This document shows positions 31,963-38,645 of a stretch of 38,645 nt of DNA, in pieces; position 1 is the stretch's first letter; every line of letters begins with the position of its first letter. The stretch is from Nostocales cyanobacterium (lineage in GTDB: Bacteria > Cyanobacteriota > Cyanobacteriia > Cyanobacteriales > Nostocaceae). The translations under genes and the position numbers were made by a program. The stretch is taken from contig RDXV01000030.1 in NCBI GenBank assembly GCA_004292695.1, forward strand, positions 1-38,645, given 5' to 3'. The notes below the pieces were generated by a model. It saw only the letters and a list, made by a program, of their open reading frames with translations, was not told the DNA's origin and made no database searches.

Positions 31963-33291
31963 TTACTGAATCTGAATAGGAATTTGAATCATAAATTTTG
32001 TTCCTTTCCCTGGAGTAGAGACAAAATCTATATTACCGTGATGTTTTCTAATAATTTCATAACTAATTGATAAACCTAAACCCGTACCTTTACCTACTGG
32101 TTTTGTCGTATAAAAGGGTTCAAATATATGTTTTTGAACTGATTCAGGAATTCCATTACCGTTATCACTAATAGATATTTCTAACTGTTGATATTCATTC
32201 ATGGCAGTAGTGATAGTAATAATTTTAGGATGATTAAGTATTTCTTGATAGGAGTAGTTATTATGTTTTTCTTCTAAAGCATCAATGGCATTTGTAATAA
32301 TATTCATAAATACTTGATTAAGTTGTCCTGCATAACATTCTACTTTAGATATTGCACCGTAATTTTTAATAATTCTAATTTTTTGATGCTCAGACCTAAC
32401 TTGTAAACGATGCTGTAAAATCATCAGTGTACTGTCAATTCCGGCATGAATATCAACTGATTTTACTTCTGCCTCATCCATACGAGAAAAAGTTCTTAAT
32501 AGTTTGACTATTTCCCTAATTCTTTTTGTTCCAGCTTTCATTGATGAAAAGAGTTTAGGTAAATCTTCTTTAACAAATTCTATTTCATTTTCAGAGATTT
32601 TTTTGTGAATTTCCGGTGTTGCATGAGGAAATTCTTGCTGATACAACTCAAGCAAAAATAATAAAACGTTAATATGATTATCTAAATATTCAATATTCCC
32701 ATGAATAAAACTAATAGGGTTATTAATTTCATGGGCTACTCCAGCCACTATTTGACCAAGACTGAGCATTTTTTCTTGGTGAATTAATTGGCTTTGGGAA
32801 TGTTTAAATTCAGATAAATGAGATTCTAATTCTTGTCTAGCTTGACGACTTTCTTCTTTTAATTTTATTGCTGTTGCCAGGGTAGAGTAATAGATATTGA
32901 CGCTAAAGAAAACAAATAGTGATCCAAGAAAGAAAACAATTCCTGCTAAAATAGTAATTAAATCAATTAATTGATAGATAAATATAAAAAAAGCAATTAA
33001 GTAAACCAGGACAAAAAAAATCATTAAATTAAATAAAATTTGCCACTGTTTTTGCTCTTGACGAGATGTTAATAATTGTAGAATGCGCCGGGTTTTTACA
33101 ATTGATAAAATCATAATTCCTGCACCTATAATAATAAATGTAGGAATTATATTGAATAGCATAGGATGAATTTTCATTCGTAAAAGATAGATGCCAAAGT
33201 TAAAGAGTAATATGGTTGAGTAATAGCTTTGCCAACTATAGACATTGCTTTTTTCATCCATACTCAGTATAACACTGACAATAACAGGCAT
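31963..33291 (-). CDS. Membrane-bound sensor histidine kinase (HEINNP type)
   Basis: A 442-residue kinase from the ATG at 33291; an in-frame ATG at 33261 (MDEKSNVYSW) is an equally possible start. The N-terminal half holds three to four membrane helices (about 24-38, 43-65, 84-110, 111-135) with little periplasmic sequence, so the sensor probably works within the membrane. A coiled linker leads to HEINNP with His187, then an acidic helical insert, the N-box QLNQVFMNIITNAIDALE (323-340), DNGNG (377-381) and GKGTGLGLS (400-408). There is no receiver on the chain. The single-domain response regulator 208 bp upstream on the same strand is a candidate partner. The catalytic half closely parallels that of the kinase at 12728-14632. 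Confidence 0.9.
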   Translation of the reverse strand: MPVIVSVILSMDEKSNVYSWQSYYSTILLFNFGIYLLRMKIHPMLFNIIPTFIIIGAGIMILSIVKTRRILQLLTSRQEQKQWQILFNLMIFFVLVYLIAFFIFIYQLIDLITILAGIVFFLGSLFVFFSVNIYYSTLATAIKLKEESRQARQELESHLSEFKHSQSQLIHQEKMLSLGQIVAGVAHEINNPISFIHGNIEYLDNHINVLLFLLELYQQEFPHATPEIHKKISENEIEFVKEDLPKLFSSMKAGTKRIREIVKLLRTFSRMDEAEVKSVDIHAGIDSTLMILQHRLQVRSEHQKIRIIKNYGAISKVECYAGQLNQVFMNIITNAIDALEEKHNNYSYQEILNHPKIITITTAMNEYQQLEISISDNGNGIPESVQKHIFEPFYTTKPVGKGTGLGLSISYEIIRKHHGNIDFVSTPGKGTKFMIQIPIQIQ

Positions 33292-33499
33292 AAATAGATA
33301 AGATGTATAAGTAGGTGAACAGAAAAAAACAGGAATATGTCACGAAAAGTAAAATATCCACACACCTGTTCCCCGTTCCCTGTTCCCTTGTCAAAACGAC
33401 AAAATTTAACGCCTAGTTACTTATATTATATATATGTAATGTTTGATTGAATGTGAATAGTTAGAGTTTTGAATGGAAGAAACGCTATATAATCTTTTT
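33292..33499. other. Short intergenic region with dispersed-repeat and heptamer remnants
   Basis: TAAGTAGGT at 33308-33316 plus AAAAAAACAG resemble one end of the element at 37950-38080. GTTCCCC/GTTCCCT heptamers follow near 33367-33389. This argues for separate transcription of the receiver and the membrane kinase, or for a long operon spacer. Confidence 0.55.
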
Positions 33500-33880
33500 T
33501 TATAAATTCCATCCCAAAGTATTGGCAACCTGATCAGCTAAATTCAAAGGATCAAATGGTTTAGCAATGGCATTTTTCATACCTAACTTAGCATAGCGAC
33601 GACGATCCGCAGTTTGAATTTTTGCAGTTAGTAAAATCACCGGAATATTTTTTGTAGCTGGGTTAGCTTGTAAATTTGCAAAAGCAGCTATTCCATCCAT
33701 ATCTGGCATCATTACATCCAGTAAAATTGCATCAGGTTGGTACTTTTCTGCTTGAAAAATTCCCTCTTTTCCAGAACTAGCTGTGATCACTTCCCAACCA
33801 GCAACAGTTTCTAAACAAATTTTGGTTACTTCTTGGATATACTCCTCGTTATCAACTACTAAAATTCGTTTTTTATCCAT
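33500..33880 (-). CDS. Single-domain response regulator (CheY-like)
   Basis: A 126-residue receiver without output domain. Acidic pair Asp10 and Glu12/Glu13 (VVDNEE), phosphoacceptor Asp55 in ILLDVMMPDMDG, the conserved Thr in LLTA and the Lys in AKPFDP are all present, so it should be phosphorylated. Such proteins shuttle phosphate or bind targets. It lies 135 bp after the 1299-residue hybrid protein and before the membrane kinase, all on one strand, which suggests a shared pathway. AAAGG lies about 10 bases upstream of the ATG. Confidence 0.92.
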   Translation of the reverse strand: MDKKRILVVDNEEYIQEVTKICLETVAGWEVITASSGKEGIFQAEKYQPDAILLDVMMPDMDGIAAFANLQANPATKNIPVILLTAKIQTADRRRYAKLGMKNAIAKPFDPLNLADQVANTLGWNL

Positions 33881-34015
33881 GATTGATACCTTTAATCAAT
33901 TGATATTATGTTCTCAGATAATCAACAGTAAATATTAGCACAGATTTTATGATTATTCTACTCAGATAGAAAGTTGAGTATTTAGGTAAACGATAGATTT
34001 TGTGGGTGAGTGATT

Positions 34016-37000
34016 CTAATAATTGTGAGTCATTCTTTGCAATAAATACATCACTCTTTCCTCAAATTCGTGGGTTGTGACTCGTCCTTTGGTTAAAAAT
34101 TCTGTATGTCCTAATTTCAGACGATGCCGTTCTGAATCACCTAAATCTTGAGCAGAATAAACAACTACAGGAATATTACAAAGTTGATTGTGTTTTTTCA
34201 GCCAATCTACAACGGTAAATCCATCAATTTCCGGTAAGATGACATCAAGAATTAATAAATCAGGATTAATTTTCTGGCTGAGGTGAATAGCTTCTCTCCC
34301 AGTTGTAGCGATGAAGGTTTCGATATTATGTCTTTCAAATATAGTAACTAATAAGTCTGCCAGATCGTGATCATCTTCCACAATCAAAATTTTCACTTTT
34401 CTAGATGGTTGAGATACTACTTTGTGCAGAGAATTTAAAAGATTATTTTCCGATACTGGCTTATTTAACCAATCAACAAAGTCACCTTGAGATAAATTCC
34501 TGGAATTAGCTTTATAAACACTACAAATGACAATTGGTATATCTTGAGTTTCTGGTTTTTCTTTTAAAACTGCCATTGTTTCCCAACCATTCATCCCTGG
34601 CATCAGTAAATCAAGTAAAATTACATCTGGATGATGATAAATTGCTTGGGAAATTGCATCTTCACCTCTACTTACTGTAATAACTCTATATCCTCCTTGT
34701 TCTAGCATTTGTTGTAATTCACTGCGGATTGTGGCATCATCATCACAAACTAATACTAAAGGGGTATTTTGATGGTAAATTACTTTAGATTCAGTGACAT
34801 TTGGTTTTAAATTATCAATTTCTTGATCCGGGGAAATGGGTAAAGTAAAATAAAAACTACTACCTTGATTAACTATACTTTCTACCCAAATTTTGCCATT
34901 GTGTTGCTGTACAATACTTTGACAAATTGCTAAACCTAAACCTGTACCATCATGGTTACGAGAATCTGAAGAATCAACCTGTTGAAATCTTTCAAAAATA
35001 CTTTCTATTTTATCTTTGGGTATACCTCTACCAGTATCTTTCACGGTGATTAAAACATGATCTTGTTTTTGTTCTGCTATTAAATAAACTGTAGTATCAG
35101 CCTGAGAAAATTTAATAGCATTGCTCAGTAAATTAGTGAAAGTTTGGATAATACGATCTGGATCTACCCATAATTTTACTGATAAATTGACAACAGATAA
35201 ATTTACTTTGGCTTTATTAACTAAAGGCTGCATAATATTAACAGCAGCTTGAATTAAATCTTCTAAATTACACTGTTCACGCTCCATTTTTACTTTACCA
35301 GACTCGATACGCTCAATGTCGAGGATGTCATTAATTAATCTGACTAATCTTTCTGTGCTATCTGTGGCAATTTGTAATAACCGTTTACCTTGTTCTGAGT
35401 CTGTTGGTAATAACCCACTAGCTAACATTCCTAAAGATCCATGAATTGAAGTTAAGGGGGTGCGTAATTCATGACTAACTACAGAAACAAACTCATCTTT
35501 CATTTTTTCTACTTGTTTGCGCTCAGTTATGTCTCTTAAAATTACTGTGTACACACATTCTTGATCAATTTCTAGTTTAGAAATAGAAGCCTCTGCGGGA
35601 AATTCACTACCATTTTTACGACGGCCAAATATTTCTCTTCTTTCTCCCATTCTGCGAGCTTGACTAGCATCTTGACCAAAATTATTGATATGATTATGGT
35701 GTTTTTCTGTAAAGCGAATTGGTAATAATATGTCTATTTTTGTCCCTAAAATATCCTGTGCTGAGTACCCAAAAATTTTTTCTGCACCTTGATTAAATAA
35801 GGTGATATTTTGCTGACTGTTAATAGAAATAATCGCGTCATCTGCTATACTTAAAATTCCTTCAAATCGAGTTTGAGAAATTTTTAAGGCTTCCTCGGCA
35901 CGTCTCCTTTCATCTAGTTCTGTTTGGAGTTGATAATTAACAGTAATTAACTCGGCTGTACGTTCTGCAACTCTTAATTCTAATTCATCTTTTGCTTGCT
36001 TTAATGCTGTTTCTGTTTGTTTGCGTTGTGTAATATCACGAATTACTATTTGGGCGGCGGGTTGATTTTGGTAGGTAAAAGCAGCAGCGACTAATTCTAC
36101 ATCAATCTTTTGATTATTAACTGTTAATAATTGTACCTCATGTAAAGGAATTGATGGTTGATTTATCCCTAAGTTTTGTAGTTTTTCTGTAATTACAGCT
36201 TGGGAGTCAGGATGTACAAAGTCTCTAAATTCTTTACCTAATAATTCATCCTGATAATTGACACCAAAAAGTTTGATTGCTGCACTATTAACAAACACGA
36301 ATTTATGATTGCTGACAATAACAATTGCTTCTGGATGAACTTCTACTAAATCATGATAACTTTCTTGAATAAATCGAGTCTGATTTTCTTGATCATTCAT
36401 TTGTTTATGATGATGTTGTGAAATTTGTTTTAAGATTTTGACTCTTTCTAATCTGTTAATTATCCGGTTAATTAATTCTGAGCCAATAATCGGTTTATTG
36501 ACAAAATCATCAGCACCAATGCTAAACACTTGATTGATTGTGTCTGGATCATTATGAACTGTTAAAAATAATATGGGTAATTGACTTCCTTGTTCAGTTT
36601 GACGGACTATTTGACATAATTCAATACCGTTTTTATCTGGCATTTCTATGTCTAAGATTAACATATCTGGATGAATATTTTCCCAGGTTAATAGAAACTC
36701 AAGAGGATTATTAATTGCAATTACTTCTAATCCCCAAGTTGTCAGTAATGTTTCCAGTAATTCTAAAATTTGTGGGTCATCATCAACGACTAATATCCGG
36801 GCTGGATTAATTTTTTTATTTGCTAATTTACCAGAAGTAGAAAAGTTATTTGCTGCTGATTTTTGATGGTTTTTATTTTCAATTTCCTGGCGTAATAATG
36901 TTACCCAATTTTTTAAGTTATTAATTTCTTGTTCTGTGAATTTTCGCTCTGATTTTAATACTTTTTCAATTTTTCTGGCTAATTCTGAACCATAAACTAA

Positions 37001-37915
37001 ACCAAAAGTTCCTAATGATCCTGCTAGGGTGTGTGCTTGTGCTGTGGCTTTTAAGCAGATTTCTGAGTTAATTTCTGGGGTTAATCCTGAATTAATCGCC
37101 TGTTCTATAATTCTTACCTGTTCATCTACACGGCCTTGAAATTTTTGCCAAATTCCCCCAATTGCTGCTAAGGTTTTCTGGGATTTTAATGTTAAATTTT
37201 TTGTTGTTATCTCTTGCTGTTCTTTGTTATTTTTCTCTTCTTCTTGGGGTTTGAGTCTATAACCAATTCCATATACTGTTTCTATTAAATCATGGGGCGC
37301 TCCTACTGATTTTAGTTTCATGCGTAAACCTTTGATGTGGGTACGCACTGCTTCTTCTCCTGGTGTATCTTCATAGGACCAAAGATGCTCTAAAATCATG
37401 CCACAACTGAAGACTCGACGATTGTTTCGCATGAATAATTCTAATAAAGCATACTCTTTTGGAGTGAGTGAAATTAGATGCTTATAATATGTTACTTCAC
37501 AGCTACTAGGATCTAATCGTAAGTTTCCGCATTCCAATACTGGCTGTGAAGCAATGCTACCTCGTCTTAATAAGGCTCTAACGCGAGCTACCAATTCCTC
37601 TGGATCAAAGGGTTTAACAACGTAGTCATCCGCACCAGCATCTAGTCCAATGGCTTTATCCCGTGAACTATCACATCCTGTTAGCAGTAAAATGGGTACT
37701 TGTCGTCCACTATTACGTATTTTTTTGCATAAACTTATACCGTCAAGTTTTGGCAACATGATATCTAAGAGTATTAAGTCGTAATCGTAAGTATCAATTA
37801 AATCCCAGGCCGCATCCCCATCATTGGCAATTTCTACTGCATAATTTTGTTCAGTGAGAATTGTTGTTAGTGCATAGACGTTTAGCTGATCATCCTCGAT
37901 AACTAAAATTTTCAT
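34016..37915 (-). CDS. Hybrid kinase/OmpR-type regulator: REC-wHTH-HPt-REC-PAS-PAS-HK-REC-REC
   Basis: A 1299-residue soluble protein with an unusual order. REC1 (1-118, Asp51) plus an OmpR/PhoB winged-helix DNA-binding domain (about 126-222, TPKEYALLELFMRN, VYGIGYRL) form a complete response regulator at the N-terminus. An HPt domain follows (about 245-347) with AHTLAGSLGTFG and His295. Next come REC2 (372-490, Asp422), two PAS domains (about 515-632 and 679-799), HisKA with SHELRTPL and His815, an ATPase domain (NLLSNAIKFS 928-937, DTGRGIP 960-966, GTGLGLA 990-996), REC3 (1052-1167, Asp1102) and REC4 (1174-1292, Asp1224). All four receivers keep the phosphoacceptor Asp. Kinase, relay and DNA-binding output thus sit in one chain. 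Confidence 0.93.
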   Translation of the reverse strand: MKILVIEDDQLNVYALTTILTEQNYAVEIANDGDAAWDLIDTYDYDLILLDIMLPKLDGISLCKKIRNSGRQVPILLLTGCDSSRDKAIGLDAGADDYVVKPFDPEELVARVRALLRRGSIASQPVLECGNLRLDPSSCEVTYYKHLISLTPKEYALLELFMRNNRRVFSCGMILEHLWSYEDTPGEEAVRTHIKGLRMKLKSVGAPHDLIETVYGIGYRLKPQEEEKNNKEQQEITTKNLTLKSQKTLAAIGGIWQKFQGRVDEQVRIIEQAINSGLTPEINSEICLKATAQAHTLAGSLGTFGLVYGSELARKIEKVLKSERKFTEQEINNLKNWVTLLRQEIENKNHQKSAANNFSTSGKLANKKINPARILVVDDDPQILELLETLLTTWGLEVIAINNPLEFLLTWENIHPDMLILDIEMPDKNGIELCQIVRQTEQGSQLPILFLTVHNDPDTINQVFSIGADDFVNKPIIGSELINRIINRLERVKILKQISQHHHKQMNDQENQTRFIQESYHDLVEVHPEAIVIVSNHKFVFVNSAAIKLFGVNYQDELLGKEFRDFVHPDSQAVITEKLQNLGINQPSIPLHEVQLLTVNNQKIDVELVAAAFTYQNQPAAQIVIRDITQRKQTETALKQAKDELELRVAERTAELITVNYQLQTELDERRRAEEALKISQTRFEGILSIADDAIISINSQQNITLFNQGAEKIFGYSAQDILGTKIDILLPIRFTEKHHNHINNFGQDASQARRMGERREIFGRRKNGSEFPAEASISKLEIDQECVYTVILRDITERKQVEKMKDEFVSVVSHELRTPLTSIHGSLGMLASGLLPTDSEQGKRLLQIATDSTERLVRLINDILDIERIESGKVKMEREQCNLEDLIQAAVNIMQPLVNKAKVNLSVVNLSVKLWVDPDRIIQTFTNLLSNAIKFSQADTTVYLIAEQKQDHVLITVKDTGRGIPKDKIESIFERFQQVDSSDSRNHDGTGLGLAICQSIVQQHNGKIWVESIVNQGSSFYFTLPISPDQEIDNLKPNVTESKVIYHQNTPLVLVCDDDATIRSELQQMLEQGGYRVITVSRGEDAISQAIYHHPDVILLDLLMPGMNGWETMAVLKEKPETQDIPIVICSVYKANSRNLSQGDFVDWLNKPVSENNLLNSLHKVVSQPSRKVKILIVEDDHDLADLLVTIFERHNIETFIATTGREAIHLSQKINPDLLILDVILPEIDGFTVVDWLKKHNQLCNIPVVVYSAQDLGDSERHRLKLGHTEFLTKGRVTTHEFEERVMYLLQRMTHNY

Positions 37916-37949
37916 GAAAAATCTGCCCTAATATGATTGTTTATTAATA

Positions 37950-38080
37950 TAAGTAGGTAGGCACAAAAAAACAGATGTATATTACAAAATGTAAAATCGC
38001 TGAAAGTCTCTTTTCTCTTGCATGAGTGCCTCTTGCCTTTTGCCTTGCCACAACAATAAATTTCAACACCCACCTACTTA
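37950..38080. repeat. MITE-like element with TAAGTAGGT ends
   Basis: TAAGTAGGTAGG at 37950-37961 faces CCCACCTACTTA at 38069-38080 (11 of 12 positions complementary). The inside contains an A-rich stretch and CTCTTGCC/TTTTGCC heptamers. A partial relative of its left end lies at 33308. It sits just upstream of the 1299-residue hybrid regulator gene, so it may influence that promoter. Confidence 0.65.
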
Positions 38081-38253
38081 GTGATTGTTTCAAACATTTT
38101 AATGTTAAAGTATAAAATATATTATGAGGCTTTTGTTTTTTATTCATAAATTATTTAACTTGTTGAGTATAATTTATTTTTAAATACTGTTAATTAACGG
38201 AGGTACGGGCAGGATGTCGTTGTTGTAATGGGGTTTTAAACCCGATTCTTTCG

Positions 38254-38316
38254 ATAAACTGAATAAACTAAATAAACTAAATAAACTAAATAAACTAAAT
38301 AAACTAAATAAATTAT
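38254..38316. repeat. Nine-base tandem repeat (AATAAACTA)
   Basis: About six near-perfect copies of a 9-base unit AATAAACTA, degenerating at both edges. It is the only tandem array in the window whose period is not a multiple of seven. Edges are approximate. Confidence 0.85.
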
Positions 38317-38317
38317 T

Positions 38318-38375
38318 ATTTAGGGGTTGCTGAGAAAGTCTTTCCGTTAAGGCAGGGAACAGGGAACAGGGAATA
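38318..38375 (+). repeat. Dispersed repeat with GGGGTTGCTGA core, copy 2
   Basis: ATTTAGGGGTTGCTGA, then GAAAGTC, a 13-base variable block and the heptamers GGGAACA, GGGAACA, GGGAATA. The same parts in the same order form the reverse-oriented copy at 134-207. Confidence 0.75.
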
Positions 38376-38645
38376 AATTCGTTTGTACTTCATTGGGCTG
38401 GAAACCGCTATATACAGCATTTTCCGGTGTAATGAGGTACAACTTGAAGTGCGGAATGTGGGATCTATGTCTTTGTTCATAGTTTTTACCCCAGGCGACT
38501 GTTCGAGTTCTGTCATGGAGATTGTTGTGGTGATCCTTGCTACAAAGCGGTCTTTCAAAACCAAGGTTGGGACGGTCTACCACTTCCTCTAAAATATCTC
38601 TTAGATATCAAGATGCAACCTCCTCTAAGATACAAGGTTGGGTTG

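Larger units (their letters stand above)
37916..38645. other. Repeat-rich, gene-free end of window
   Basis: 730 bp with no convincing gene. In order it holds a MITE-like element (37950-38080), the palindrome GGGTTTTAAACCC near 38232-38244, a 9-base tandem array (about 38254-38316), the GGGGTTGCTGA repeat with GGGAACA heptamers (38318-38375), and an unidentified segment (38377-38645) that ends in AAGGTTGGGTTG. Short open frames exist on both strands but start or end inside repeats and match nothing I know. Confidence 0.7.

Noticed and set aside
35556-35880. FixL-type heme-binding PAS in the hybrid regulator
   Set aside because: The second PAS has an RFTEKHHNHINNFG stretch common to many S-box PAS domains; the heme-ligating pattern of FixL could not be confirmed.
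37944-38147. 67-residue minus-strand frame
   Set aside because: It spans the MITE-like element and heptamer repeats, and its composition is not protein-like.
38316-38592. Overlapping 69- to 82-residue frames on both strands
   Set aside because: They overlap one another in several frames, run through repeat DNA and match no family I recognise.

Overview
The window looks like chromosomal DNA of a filamentous, heterocyst-forming cyanobacterium (Nostocales; genus not resolved). The evidence is AT-rich DNA with many HIP1 octamers (GCGATCGC), numerous short tandem repeats with a 7-base period, two DevBCA-type ABC exporters, a canonical NtcA-type promoter upstream of one of them, a stand-alone Mo-nitrogenase C-terminal-domain protein, and very large multi-PAS hybrid kinases. 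No tRNA, rRNA, CRISPR array, complete insertion sequence or phage gene was seen.

Layout. 1-5240 is housekeeping or accessory: a small membrane protein, a Gfo/Idh/MocA oxidoreductase, a Uma2-family protein with a heptad-repeat tail, a uridine-phosphorylase-like enzyme and a ComM/YifB AAA+ ATPase. 5240-9743 is the first devBCA cluster on the plus strand. It has an 800-bp upstream region with a GTAN8TAC promoter, and repeat DNA lies between devC and devA. 9760-12571 holds a conserved unknown membrane protein, a HAD phosphatase, a Mo-nitro_C protein and a small cupin. 12728-22854 (minus strand) holds a GAF histidine kinase, an MMADHC (CblD)-like protein, a small cysteine-containing protein and a 2174-residue kinase with 11 PAS domains. 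23023-26977 (minus) is a second exporter operon, tetR-devB-devC-devA, with a promoter and operator-like palindrome in front of tetR. 27263-31929 holds an HhoA/HtrA protease, a NYN-domain protein, a universal stress protein and a phosphoribosyltransferase/hydrolase pair. 31963-37915 (minus) is a signalling cluster: a 1299-residue protein combining an OmpR-type DNA-binding regulator with a hybrid kinase, a single-domain receiver and a membrane histidine kinase. 37916-38645 is repeat-rich and has no supported gene.

How it fits together. Each exporter cluster encodes an inner-membrane permease/ATPase pair and a periplasmic adaptor; the TolC-like outer-membrane partner is not in the window. The first looks NtcA (nitrogen) controlled and the second TetR controlled, which suggests paralogues separated by regulation. 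Five signalling proteins occupy about 14 kb. The most unusual is the 1299-residue protein, which appears to carry kinase, receivers, HPt and DNA-binding output in one chain. Intergenic DNA is shaped by heptanucleotide arrays and small MITE-like inverted repeats, some of which reach into start codons, stop codons and operon interiors. All functional calls come from reading motifs by eye; no database search was run.
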